64,000 nt of DNA from NCBI GenBank assembly GCA_963930655.1, contig OZ005616.1, positions 11,994,001 through 12,058,000 on the forward strand. The letters run 5' to 3'. The notes under the pieces were generated by a model. It had not been told where the DNA came from. It did no database searches and saw only the letters and a list, made by a program, of their open reading frames with translations. Positions 36,194-47,652 of the stretch are shown here, piece after piece; positions within the stretch are counted from its first letter, which is position 1, and each line of letters begins with the position of its first letter. The DNA is from Myrica gale. Lineage: Eukaryota > Streptophyta > Magnoliopsida > Fagales > Myricaceae. The translations under genes were made by a program, and so were the position numbers.

Positions 36194-36433
36194 TTGAAGC
36201 GGAAGTTAGGTACCCACGTAGCTCCTCTGCCAACACTTCCTCCCGTTGATGAAGAAGGTGCTCTTCAGCCAGATCCCGAGCTGATTCTCGACCATCGCAT
36301 GATAAAAAAGGGAGCTCGAGCCATTACTGAAGTTCTTGTGCAGTGGAAGGGAGCTTCTCAGGAGGATTCAACATGGGTTGTTTACAGCCAGTTGTTAGAT
36401 CATTATCCACACCTTGTGGGCAAGGTCTTGTGA
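36194..36433 (+). pseudogene. Chromodomain at the integrase C-terminus
   Basis: PDPELILDHRMIKKG, ITEVLVQWKGASQEDSTWV and the following YSQLLDHYPHL form a chromodomain-like module (aromatic/W residues in VQWKG and STWV). This places the element in the chromoviruses, whose chromodomain targets integration to heterochromatin. Confidence 0.85.
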
Positions 36434-36445
36434 AGGGAAGGAGAA
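36432..36445 (+). promoter_or_regulatory. Polypurine tract of the chromovirus
   Basis: GAAGGGAAGGAGAA directly abuts the 3' LTR. Confidence 0.85.
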
Positions 36446-36855
36446 TGTTATGATCCTTGATGAGGATCATGGGTAAAGGGAAGATTTGGATTCATAGAAG
36501 TGGAGTCAGATTTGTGTTAGGAGACTTCGGGGAGTTTGAGTTAAGGTGGTCGGCCATTATGTTTGGGCCGAGTTAGACCCTTGTGAAAGGGTCATATGTT
36601 ATTACTTTCTTAGTTTTGGGTAGCCCACTGTTTGGGCCTTATCTGTTTTAGTCCATTCGGGGCGTTGTTGGCCAAATTAGCTCTAGTATAAGTTTTGCTA
36701 GTATTGCATTCTGTTACTATCGAAAGGAATTAATACAAACAATTACGGAGATTGACTCTTTCGAATAGAGTTGGTTACTGATTCCACAATTTCTTACATT
36801 CATCCAAATACCATTCATTCCACCAATATCCTTTGCATCCAGCGGGTACATTACA
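36446..36855 (+). repeat. 3' LTR of the chromovirus
   Basis: Same ends as the 5' LTR; 410 bp because of the internal deletion relative to the 5' copy. Confidence 0.95.
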
Positions 36856-38056
36856 CTTGACCGTGGCCTTACAAACCAAAAATGAAGAGTTCAATATCCA
36901 GATGCTTCGGTTTTACATTCTCCAGCGATATCTTCGGACCATCTTCCTTTAATTCTTAATACAGAGGTAATGGGAAGTTTCTCCCTCGTCATTTCAGATT
37001 TGAATTTAGGTGGGTTCGTGATCTTGGTAGTTTTGTTACTGCTGATATTGCATGGCGTGTTCTTGTGGAAGGTCGACCTGTTCTAGTTCTTTCCAAAAAG
37101 GTGGCCAAGGTCAAACGAGCATTACGTCATTGGAACAAGACTCACTTTGATTTTATTAAGGATCGCCTCCGGTTATTAACACATTCTCTTGATTATGTTT
37201 AGCAACAAGATGCTATTGTGGATTATATCTCTTTAGAATATTCTATTGAAGGCATAATTCATGAACAGTTTCTTTGGAGACAGAGGTCTAGAGTTGAATG
37301 GTTGGTATCAAAGGATCTTAACACCAATTTTTTTCACACATAAACCGTTATTCGACGCAATCGTAATTCTATTCTCTCTCTTCAGTTGGACAACAATGAT
37401 TGGATTACGGGGCGTAATAATATTGGGAATTCTTTTCTTGATTACTTTACTCATCTTTTTCTGAACATACGCTCCTTCTATTCCTTTTGATCTAATGAAT
37501 CTTATCTCTCCAGTTATTGAGTAGGAAGAAGCTCTTTTCTTGGAAACTGTTCCCTCGGCTGAAGACATTTTTGATATTGTCGAATCTATGGGTGCCACTA
37601 AAGCTCATGGTCCGGATGCTCTTCCACTATTGTTCTTCAAAGAATATTGGCATATTATTTCTCGAGATGTTATTGCTATGGTTCGGGAATTTTTTAATGG
37701 TGGTCGCCTCTTTTTTTTCTTTGAATCACACTTTTGTTGTCCTTATTCCAAAAGTTGAGCATCCTTATAAGGTTCAACATTATCATCATATCAGTGCAAT
37801 GTCAGCTACAAGATTATATCCAAGCTTATTGCGATGAGACTCAAACCTTTTTCAATCTAGGATGAATTCAGAACAACAATCGGCCTTTATTCCGGGTCGC
37901 CTTATTCAAGATAACTCTATTTTGGCTCATGAGATTTTTCACGCACTGAATCTCAAAAAAGGACTGAAATGTAATATTGCTCTCAAAATAGACATGGCAA
38001 AGGCCTATGATCGAATGGAAATTTTATCTTGTCTCCTTGATAAGGCACATATTTAA
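36856..38056 (+). pseudogene. LINE ORF2 continued: linker and reverse-transcriptase start, then truncated
   Basis: The frame resumes after the CTTGA duplication: RGLTNQK, SSDHLPLIL, RWVRDLGSF, KRALRHWNKTHF and a DLNT-N-FFHT block. The RT region then gives ESMGATKAHGPDALP, FFKEYWHIISRDV, the KIISK-type palm motif in a shifted frame, and QQSAFIPGRLIQDN with LKIDMAKAYDRMEIL. Homology stops at about 38056, before the FADD catalytic box. LINEs normally lose their 5' end, so 3' loss here implies a later deletion. Confidence 0.88.
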
Positions 38057-38779
38057 TGACAAAATAAGTGGAGCCTTAGATTCACAGAGGAACTACAGGT
38101 CTCAAAATCAAAAAAATTAAAGCACGAGTCTCGATTCCAAAATGGTATAAAGCACAAGTATGTGATATACATTTTTTTTCTTATTTTTAATCTCTATTTG
38201 ACAAGGACAAATTGAAACTATTATAAAATATTCTTTAAATTTTCAGGTGACAACCAAACACTATATGCTTATCTTCAAGGAATTAGTCAAACATCAAAAC
38301 TTGTTTAGTTTTCCTTGCAATTATTTTGACTTGTAAATATTTTCTCATGTTCTTCATTTTAAGCCGAAACGAATGCTCTACTATCCTACCCTCTACACAT
38401 AAGTTGGTGCTTGTAAGTCAATTACACAATCCAATATTCTTGATTTTGGGTTCTGATGCCTTTGTTGGTTTCTGTTAGAATTTTGAAGTTTAATCGGCAA
38501 AAATTTTCCTTTTTTGCTTTGTGTGGGGTTTGAAATCTTGGTTTTTAACTAGAATGTTAAGCTTATTAAGAGTTTAAGAGAGTCCTTGAATCGTTCTACT
38601 CTTTAAAAAGTTTAATAAAAGTTTATATTATACTATTGGATGAGGTGAATCAAAGTGAAACAACTTCAAATCTCTGTTCTCATTATTTTCCCGATTATAG
38701 TACACCGTCTGTGCACAGTTTTCTAGCTTTTTCTCTGTTGAGTGCACTTTTCATTTGCCAGTTTCTATGATTTTTGGAT
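38057..38779. other. Stretch without a recognised feature
   Basis: AT-rich sequence with no homologous LINE motif, poly-A tail or other domain. Confidence 0.4.
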
Positions 38780-39030
38780 GATGTTCGTTTTCATGATATT
38801 TTTAGGATTTGATGTGTTTTGAGAATTTTTAAGTAATGTTGGAGTTATATTGGTGTTTGTGTAGAAATTGTTGAGTTGTAAAAAAAGTAATGATAATTTT
38901 GAAGGTTGTTGTTTGTATATTATTTTTATTGAGATGGGTGAAAAATATAAAATAATATATAATTTTATTTGTATTTATAATATTTATTATAATTCCGATT
39001 TTTTTTTTATTTTTTATTTTTATTATTATA
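38780..39030. mobile_element. Relic of the MITE family seen at 3680-3985 (opposite orientation)
   Basis: GATGTTCGTTTT, then TATTGGTGTTTGTGTAGAAA, and long A/T runs parallel the complement of 3680-3985. The right end is not seen; the hAT insertion at 39031 may have split it. Confidence 0.4.
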
Positions 39031-41998
39031 ATGCAGATTAGGGTTGTTCACCTATACCGGCGGTGGGCCGGTTAACCGGCACCGCCACTGGTACCGGTCA
39101 CCACTTAGTAGCGGGGGCGGTGCCGGTGGCCACCAAAAACCGGTGAAAATGGCGGTAGAGGTGAAACCGCCCACCACTAGGCGGTTCACCGCCAAAATCG
39201 TTTTTAATTTTTTTAACAGACGCAAACAACTTCTTTTTGGGTTAATGAAATGATTTTAGGGTTCCTTCCCCCCTTCGCGAATCAGTCCTCACTCCTCAGC
39301 CTTCAGCCAGCGCCCAGCACACGACCTTCCTCCCCTCCATTCGCGTTTGCCCACTGCCTAGTGCCCCTCCGCCCAAATCAGGAGAGCTCCCTTTTGCCTC
39401 TGCGCGGTGCATTTCTTTTTTTTTTGCTGCCAGAGCAAAGTCTTTGAAATCAGGTACTCCTTTTGGGCCTTCTCTCTCTTAACCTTTTGTCTTCACTGCG
39501 TTTCCATTGATGAGTTTGCGTTACTTTACCTTCGACTATCGCTCTTTGCACCTGTGTTGTTTTCTGGTTTTGGATCTGTGTTGGGTCTCTTTTGATGGCA
39601 AATGTTTTGCGAGGGAGATCCAGTTCTGGAGTAATTGGCCGCGATCGTGCCTATATAGTTGATTTTTATGGATTTATCTGTTGAAGTTTTTGGGAAAATC
39701 TCTTCAGAAATTTCAGTATCTAATTGGCTTGCTTTCTAGACTGATTCTTTGCTTTTTATGTGGTCATTGAAGCTTTCTCTATTTATCCTTTTTAAATTTT
39801 CTTATTGGGTCATTTCGTTGTCGTTATTATCAGGGTCTGCATGCACCTTTTATGCTTGAATTATTGGTTACGGAAAGTATTAAACTTAATTCACTGCATC
39901 GTTTTGGTTTTACTGTTTGCTCATAAAAGTTTACATATTGACTCATATTTTCGGTGAACTTGATGTTTTCTATTCAGTTTCTCTCTGATCTAAGTTTGTG
40001 GTATTTTTTATGATTCGAAATTATGTGAAAACTAAAAAGGGAGTCGAAATTACATATTGACTCATATTTTCAGTGAACTTGATATTGCTTCGACATTGGT
40101 ATGGTAGGTTGAAGTGAAGGGTCTATGTAACAGAGGCTGTGATTGTAGCAATGAAGTTCAAGTTTTTGCTGTTGTTATCAGCAAAATAATTATTATTATT
40201 TGTTTTTAATCTTCAATTTTACGAACTGATGCTCATCCTATCCTGCCTTCCACATCTAGACACTGGGTCTTTTTGTTCAACTTCCTACTTTGTGGTGCTC
40301 CAACCTGCTACAATTAAGGCATCCACTGCCTGTTCGAATTTCAGGGGACATATGGCATGTTAACAGCATGATTGCAACTTCAAGCACGAACTAAGAGAAA
40401 CTTAGATAGGTCTGTGCTGATAAGTTCCTCTCTGCCTAATAATTACCTGTAGTGCTTTATTTCTTGTAGATATTATTTCCTCAGCTTTTTGGGTTGAATT
40501 AACATAACTGATTTAACTAGTTCACATCTAATTCATTGATTACGATGGTTTGGAAGATATGTTTCTTGATTATTGATATCCCACCTTTCCAAGCGAAGTT
40601 TTTATGTTGTCTCTTTGTTTAAGCAGTCAGCTGTTCATCGAAGCTTTGCAATATCAGAAAACCTTGGTGAAGTTTCTGCAAAAGCGCAGGTATGTTAGAA
40701 TTTTTTCATACCATGTTAGTTTTTTATGCTTTGGTTACATGGAATATTTCCTGAGTTTTGGTGCGAGTTTCAGATTTCAAACAGTATGCTTTGATAACCT
40801 TGGGCTATTGCTCGCTGCCCTTCTGAATATGTTGTTGAAGAACAGTCAAAGGTGTTTTTCCCTTGGTTTCCCCTTGACGTACTTAGTTCTGGATGAATCT
40901 GTTAGTTTACTAAGTAAAATTTGCATGACCTCTCTTTCCATCTTTTATGTGTGAGCATTCTTGTAACTTCTAAAGCATATTATCAGCTGAATGATATTAG
41001 AACCCCCAGCCACGAAAAGCAGATCATGTTAAAACTGTTGGGTAGGTGTTATTATCTGCTAAATAGGTCTGCCAAAGAATATTCTAACCTCCTGCATCGT
41101 AGGTATGATCTCAGTTTATGTCAACTTAGCTGACTTTCTCACTAAAGTTTTTCATTCATGTTTTGGTAAATCTTGTAGTAGTAATTGCTGTGTTAATAGT
41201 CGAGTAAAATTGATTTTAGATTGGATTGTATACCATGTTAATTTGGATTAGATTTTTCATACCATGTTAGTTTGGATTAGATTATTGATTTTGGATTGGA
41301 TTGTATTAGTGTAGAGTTTATATTTTCTATGTCCATAATATGTTAAAAAAATTGCTCACTATGAATGTAGGATTACCGAAAACCGCCACCGCTAAGGGCC
41401 GGTTTTTGCCCTTAACAGTGTAGGTGTAGGTGACATTTTTTTTTAAAACCGAAATATCCGGTGTAGGTGCTGGTTTTGCCCTATCGTCTGTCACCGTGGT
41501 AAGTCTCTCTTTCCCTCTTAGTCTCTCTATCTACCTCTCTCTCTCTCTCTCTCGAATTTCCTTGTTAAATCTGTAGCAAATGGAGACTTGCCGATGTGCT
41601 GGATTTTGGTGGATTTGCTGGATTTTGGTGGAGACTTGCGGATTTGCTGCACTTGTTAAATCTAGTGCTCTATTTGTTGGGTTTTGGTGGAGATTCTCTT
41701 GCGATTTGTTGGATTTGTTGGGTTTGGAATTTGAGTTTGCTATTTTCTTAAGTTTTTTTTTTTTTTTGGATTTGGATTTGTTAAGCTTTTTACGATTTTT
41801 CTCTTGATTAATTTGATTTGGGTTTGTCATCGGTGTGGGTGGCGGTAACCGCCACGGGCACCGTCAAAACCGACACCGTTAAGTGCCGGTTTCCTCCCTT
41901 CACGGTGGCAGGGGCGGTGTCCATTTTTGGACAACCGCCCATAGCGGTGGCGGTGGAAGGCATAACCGCCACCGCTTATGCATAGCCCTAATGCAGAT
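39031..41998. mobile_element. hAT-type element A (2952 bp) with TSD ATGCAGAT, carrying non-transposase sequence
   Basis: The ends TAGGGTTGTTC (39039) and GCATAGCCCTA (41990) are short inverted repeats. Perfect 8-bp copies ATGCAGAT flank them (39031-39038, 41991-41998), which is diagnostic for hAT. Both subterminal regions are unusually GC-rich and full of ACCGG, CCGCC and GGCGG words. The 2 kb interior has no transposase; it looks like promoter/leader plus exons of a host gene (next entry). Element B at 43721-44522 has homologous ends in the opposite orientation. Confidence 0.9.
39240..41110 (+). pseudogene. Candidate captured host-gene fragment inside hAT element A
   Basis: A 5'UTR-like C/T-rich leader (39240-39450) ends at CAG|GTACTC. 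Further on, exon-like blocks keep a consistent phase: 40627-40689 (QLFIEALQYQKTLVKFLQK), 40774-40851 (FQTVCFDNLGLLLAALLNML) and 41001-41045 (TPSHEKQIMLKLLG). Each begins after an AG and ends at AG|GT with the same phase, and readable sequence continues (CYYLLNR, KEYSNLLHRR) to about 41110. Sharing of intron phase by three blocks argues for a real spliced origin. I do not recognise the parent protein. A block at 40342-40410 also has splice-like borders but stops in all frames. Confidence 0.45.
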
Positions 41999-42469
41999 AT
42001 TACAAAGGTATTGAATTGGCTAAAAAAATTGAAAAAAAAAGCAAAAGAAGACAAACGAATAGAAGAAGAAAACACAAACATGTGATGCGGTTAAAAAAGC
42101 AAAAAAAAACGAATAAGAATAGGAGAAGAAAAAAGCGTGAACTCCTACTCACAAGCTGCTGCGGCTATTGCAGGTGAAGGGGGGACAAAATTGCAGCAGC
42201 GCATTACTGGTCGGATGCAATGACCATATTGCCCTCAACCAAAGTAATAGCGTAGGATAATGCGGTGGGGGTATTTCGTCCATTCACATATCCGAATGGT
42301 TAATGCTCTGCTAGTGTGGGGTCACGAGTTTTTAAAATTCTGAGTTTACCCTTCGGCATTTATGTCCTCAAAACACTATTGGAGGGTATATTAGTAATTG
42401 TACATAAATTTGGTTAGGGTAAACATGGGAAAGAATTATTTGCATCCTAAATTTTAACATGTTTGGTTC
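41999..42469. other. Stretch without a recognised feature
   Basis: AT-rich, with A-run and short frames only. Confidence 0.4.
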
Positions 42470-43310
42470 AACAATGTAGTAAGTTGATTGTGCAACGACT
42501 TACAGCAATCCATCGAATTAAGTCAAGGAGTTTGCTTTACTAAGATTTAGTGACGAATGTTAAGAGTGCAATAGGAAAAACCCACATAGAATAACAACTC
42601 CTAGAATGGGCGCACTCAGAAACATAAGTTGGTACCAACACAGTAGCAGTAACATTTATAGAACATCGCCTCAAGGTTTGTAAGCAGTATAATAGTTTAT
42701 AACAGAATTCAATAACAGAAATAGAAATTTAATTCAGCAAAAAAATTATCATTGAGAAACTTAACAATTAATGAATTTCAAAACAATAAATATAAATCAA
42801 GGAATTAAACAAGATTTTAGTCTGTCTTCATAATTCTATACTTGTGTCCAGAATAAACCTTAACATAAAATAATTTCGCAATAATACTTTATTTTCACAA
42901 AACATATTAATATAAATCATATTTCATGGGATGAAAAATTCTATTTTCATTGTTAGTCATTTTTCGAGGAAAATTAGTATAATTACTCTGATTACCTAAC
43001 TCACTTCAAAAATTTATTTTTCTTAGAACACGTGTTGCAACTACTAAAGAGAACCTAACAGAGAGTTGAAAACCCCAACAATGGATGAAGAGATTTTTAG
43101 AGAGAGGAGAGGAGAGGAGATTTCTGAGATGTTCTCACCCTCTGAACGAAGTTTCTTTTTTTTTTTAATTGTCGTTAAGGTTAATTACAAGGCGTAAAAT
43201 CAGTCCAAAATGTCCCAAATACAACTATTAATCGCATGAACACAAAGAAACTTCGCGAAACGCATTTAGGAGATGAAAGGACGCGAAAACAGTTGAAAAG
43301 GAGTTCATAC
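42470..43310. repeat. Left arm of a long inverted repeat (about 840 bp)
   Basis: Read in reverse complement, this matches 45484-46275. Shared blocks include GGTACCAACTTATG/GGTACTAACTGTGC, CATTCGTCACTAA, GAACATCGCC, AATTCAGGAATTAAACAAGA, GAGTTGAAAACCCC-type leader with CAATGGATGAA, and ATTTAGGAGATGAAAGG. Divergence is substantial, so this is old. It could be a terminal arm of one element or a solo LTR of a family whose sister lies inverted nearby. Confidence 0.75.
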
Positions 43311-43359
43311 GGGGAAGAAAATGGAGAGAGAGAGAAAACTGAAACGTCAAAAACATCAC

Positions 43360-43551
43360 TTAGGTTATGTTTGTGTTGAAAAATTTTTGGTATTGAGTTT
43401 AGTGTTGGTATTGGGTTTAGTGAAAAAGTGAAGAGAGAGGTAATTTTTTATATTTTTTAAATTTTTTGATGGGAGAGAGAGATTATATTGTAGTATTTTA
43501 TTATGAGTTGGTGAAATATTTTGTGAAATTTTTGGTGCAAACGCACCCTTA
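43360..43551. mobile_element. Tourist-like MITE (186 bp) with TSD TTA
   Basis: The ends GGTTATGTTTGTGTTG and GGTGCAAACGCACCC are imperfect inverted repeats, flanked by TTA (43360-43362, 43549-43551). Size, TTA target and G-rich termini fit the PIF/Harbinger-derived Tourist class. It sits between the long inverted-repeat arms. Confidence 0.8.
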
Positions 43552-43712
43552 GAAGGTTGAAAAGTCAAGGGTTTTAGGGTTTGAAGTAGAAGAGTGAAAC
43601 ACACCGTTTCACTAAAATTCTAAATCAACATAAATAAGTTTAAATAGAATAAAACTTTAACTACGCTTAACCAAACAACTTAAATGCTCCAGCGGCTAGT
43701 TTCGAAACTCTA

Positions 43713-44530
43713 CTTGGTTTTAGGGCTGTGCATAAGCGGTGGCGGTGGCGGTTATGCCTTCCACCGCCACCGCCACCGCTATGGGCGGTTGTCTAACATT
43801 AGACACCGCCCCCGCCACCGTGAAAGGAGGAAACCGGCACCTAACGATGCGGTTTCGACGGTGGCGGTAGCGGTTACCGCCCTACACTGGAGATCACAAA
43901 AAAATTTCCAAAATTGCAACACAGATTCTACCAAATCGCAAGAAAATCTCCACATATTAATCAATACCAAATCGCAAGAAAATCTCCACATATAATCAAT
44001 ACTAAATCGCAAGCTTTGCAAATATCAATCAAATCGAAAAAACCCTAAATAAAAAATTTCCTCAAACCCAGCAAATCTCAACCAAAACACAAGAAAATTA
44101 GGGGGAGAGATAGAGAGAGAGAGAGCGAGAGTCGACTGAAGGAGATAGGCTCGAACGAAGGAGAAAGGCCGGCGTGCCGCGTGCGAGAGACTGAGAGGCG
44201 TTCGACTTCGACTGAGGAGAGGCGTGCGAGTTGCGACTTTGGAGAGAGGCCGAGTGATTGAGGCTGCGAAGGAGAAATGTAGGGTTAGAAATTTAGGTTA
44301 GGGTTAAAGTCACTAAAAGAAACGGTGCCGTTTGATATACATATTAAAAACAAAAAAACAAAACGGTGAAGCGGTGAAACCGCCCAACGGTGAGCGGTTT
44401 CACCGCCACCGGCAAAATCCACCGTCACCGGTGCCGCTGGGCGCCGGTGAACGGTGAACGGTGCCGGTACCGGCGGCGGTGCAGGTTAACCGGCACACCG
44501 CCGGTATCGGTGATCAGGCCTACTTGGTTT
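43713..44530. mobile_element. hAT-type element B (802 bp) with TSD CTTGGTTT, non-autonomous
   Basis: The ends TAGGGCTGTGCATAAGCGG (43721) and GTGATCAGGCCTA (44522) are flanked by perfect CTTGGTTT copies (43713-43720, 44523-44530). Its left 170 bp match the right end of element A and its right 160 bp match A's left end, so it lies inverted. The interior is a leader-like block with GAGA tracts and CAAGAAAATCTCCACAT repeats. It has no transposase. Confidence 0.92.
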
Positions 44531-45483
44531 CGAACACTTGCGCTGCATTTTCTTTTTAGTTATTAACCCGGAACGCGAATAATTAGAATAAAACTGCAAT
44601 ATAAACAAAAGAAACACGCTTGACCTAATGTTTCTCTTGATTGCCATGTCTGGGGTTCAAGCTGAAGAACATCTCTTTTTGTTTTTTTTTTAAAGAAAAC
44701 TGGGTTATCACATCCTTCTCCCCTTACAAGAAATTCTATCTTTGGATTTTACTAAAACTTGATACAGATGTAAAACTTCCAACTTAATTTTGACATCCCG
44801 AAATAACGTCTAGTATTGAAGATGTTCGTCAACGCAAACAGATAGAATAAATATATTTAAGCATAAATCAATTTCAGAGCACGGTTATATATTTTGTAGA
44901 CTTTAAAACTTTCACCTTTCTTTATTTTTTATTGAATTGATGATGGGTAGGATTGGGTAAATTAGGTTTAAGCTAAAATGCGTTTAGTCTATATATTTGT
45001 GTTGATAGTCATCCCGAATACTAGTTGTTTTAGGATGTCTAATCTCTCTAACTCTTCTAATTTTAATGAGACTATTAAGGGTGAGTCTCGAGCCAACAAA
45101 GTTCAAATAGTTCGGTAGTATTATGCGAGGTTGCACAATAGGTGATGGATGAAATAGCACGAAACTCACAAAATCGAAATGGAAATGTTGTTGCCGAGGG
45201 ATGTATCATTGAGCAACTCAACAAAATGCACCCCCTCACGTTCTATATGCGTTGACAAGCATCTTAAATACTAGACATTATTTCAGGATGTCGTAGTTAA
45301 GTTTGGTAGATTTGCTTTCTCGGTCGAATTTGCATCCGAGATATTTTCCTGCCGTGAGAATCAATATCCCATGCTATTTTTGGGAAGATGAGTCGGATGA
45401 TAAGGTCGACGTTGTTACATTTGTATCATTACCAGAGTACATTTTGATCGATAATCATAAAGAAGTGCCCTTAGGAGTACCAT
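44531..45483. other. Interior of the long inverted repeat, no gene recognised
   Basis: Short frames at 44984-45169 and 45303-45497 show no domain. The second partly overlaps the start of the right arm. Confidence 0.4.
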
Positions 45484-46275
45484 TAGCTCATTTTTAACTG
45501 TTTTTCATGGCCTTTTATCTCCTAAATAAGTTTTCAAAGTTTCTTTGTTAGGAGATATTCCTATTGGGACGTGTTGGACTGATTTTCGTTTGATAATTAA
45601 ATCCATAGCGCCTATAAAAATGAACATCCGCTCAGAGGTTGCGCACATCTAAAATATCTCTTCTTTAAAAATTTGTTCATCCATTGTCAGAGTTCTCAGC
45701 TCTCTCTTTGGTCGTTGCATACGTGTGTTTTAGACAAATTCGATTTTCAAAGCAAATCAGGGAAGGGAAGGGAAGCGAAGTAATTATACTATTTTCTTCC
45801 AACAATCAAAACATATTTTTTAATCCCGTGAAATATGATTATTTCGTCAAAATAAAGTATTATTTCAAAATTACTTAAGTTTTATTTTTGACTCATGTAT
45901 CGAATTTTGAAGGTATACCTGAATTCTTGTTTAATTCCTGAATTTATTATTTACTCGTATGAAATCCTCTAATTGTTAAAAGTCTCAATGATACCGTTTT
46001 CTGTTGAATTAAATTTTTGTTTCTATTATTAATTGTTATATTGTTTTCAATCCCAAGGGCGATGTTCTGTTAGGGTTAATTTTGTTGTGTTGGTACTAAC
46101 TGTGCACACATTCTATAGAGTGGCTATTCTGTGTAGGCTTTCCCATATTGCACACATGGCATTCGTCACTAAGTCTAGTAGGACAAACTTCACTTATTGT
46201 TGACTTAATTTAGTTGATCATCGATTAAGCCATTGCACAACCAAATGTGACTTACTGTTAATACCAAAAAGGATT
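45484..46275. repeat. Right arm of the long inverted repeat (about 790 bp)
   Basis: Inverted partner of 42470-43310. The arms bracket about 2.2 kb, of which 0.8 kb is hAT element B and 0.19 kb the Tourist-like MITE, both later insertions. Confidence 0.75.
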
Positions 46276-46464
46276 TTCTGTAATATTTGTAAATGTATTT
46301 TATTTACAAATTTCTAAACTTATAAAGATTATATTTTTATTCTTTTATTTTATTCTATGCTTGTTACATTGTCGAACCCATTAGTTATTATTTTCGTGTT
46401 TTTTGATAACATCTTCATAGAGCATATGAAACAATGTTTATTTAGCAGAATTAGACATTGTTAA

Positions 46465-47200
46465 CACTACAATAGTTTTCACTTTCAGAGGCGAAATTTT
46501 TCTTCAGTGAAAGTATCAAATTTGTCGCTAAAGACTATCAGCGGCAAGTCCGGGTCGTCGCGACTTCGTCTCTATAATGTCGTCAATGAAAGTATTCCGC
46601 GGCGAATTTGGATTTAGTCGCAGAAAAAAGCCTCTTTAGAGGCGAAATGATTTTCGTCGCTGAAAATAGCACTTTCAGTGACGAAATTTGGCGCCGCTGA
46701 TGAAGTTTATTTTCTTGGCAGAAAGTGCTATTCGTCGCTGAAGAGTAATGCAAGTGCGTAAAGAAAATAACCTTTAGCGACGAAGTGGTCGTCACAAAAG
46801 GTTCGTTCAAACGTAGTTATCTGTTCAAACGAGAGTTTTTGTGACGAATATCCTCTCGCAGTTACCTTTGACATATTCAGCGACAAGGATTTATTTCTTC
46901 ATAAATAGTTTGTTCGCACGCGTTTTAGGTGTTCGGACGGTTTTCAGTTACGATTTTCATTTCGTGACTGATGAATTAGTTTCGTACGACCAAATGTGGA
47001 TGTTCGAACGAAGGTCCGTTCGAATCGTTCATGATGTTCGAACAGATGTGCCGGTCGAACAGTGCTTGTTGTTCGAACATAAGGTATGTTTTTTTTTGCA
47101 TATTAACAACGAAATAATATCGTCGTGGAAAGCAATGTACGTTTGAACAGGTGAAGCTCGTTTGAATGAGTTACCCGTTCGATAAGTTGTTCGAACGTGT
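46465..47200. promoter_or_regulatory. Left subterminal repeat region of the CACTA element
   Basis: Multiple GTCGCTGAAA/TTTCAG words lie in the first about 300 bp and four exact GTTCGAAC palindromes at 47002, 47036, 47071 and 47189. In En/Spm, subterminal repeats bind TnpA; that role here is by analogy. Confidence 0.65.
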
Positions 47201-47652
47201 TATCTTTTGGCAATCTCTCCAAATGAAACCTGATATTCTTAATTGACAAACACCAAAACACATATCCCATAACCTCTCACCAACACATACTTCAAATATA
47301 CCAACAACCTCTCATCCAACACATACTTCAAATATTTCATAACCTCTCAACCAACAAAAACTTCAAATATTAAAAATTATCAACCAATACAAACTTCAAA
47401 TATTCCATAAATCTCTCAAACAACACAAATATCTTAGTACACAAATGTGAAATGAAGTAAAAAAAAAATACAAAAGTTGTACAAGTTTGAATTTCGCAAA
47501 AAACAAGTGTATCTAGTTCACATAAGTGATAAAATCCTAGAAAATGTTCCAACATTCTCAAACATAACCCAACACACTGAAGCATGCCAAAAACTGTCAA
47601 CAATAATCACAACCCTCAATGAAATCCTTATAATTTGCCAATGAAATCCTAC

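Larger units (their letters stand above)
31540..36860 (+). mobile_element. Complete but decayed Ty3/gypsy chromovirus (5311 bp plus CTTGA TSD), inserted in the LINE
   Basis: The LTRs are 31545-31985 (441 bp) and 36446-36855 (410 bp), with perfect CTTGA target copies at 31540-31544 and 36856-36860. A tRNA-Met-type primer-binding site follows the 5' LTR and a purine tract precedes the 3' LTR. The domain order gag, protease, RT, RNase H, integrase, chromodomain is that of Metaviridae-like plant chromoviruses. Short LTRs and the total size suggest the Reina clade (inference). Multiple stops and frameshifts make it non-functional. Confidence 0.93.

Noticed and set aside
47002..47196. tRNA genes (GTTCGAAC resembles a tRNA T-arm)
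   Set aside because: No matching acceptor stem, D-arm or anticodon arm around any copy; the word is a repeated palindrome of the CACTA element.
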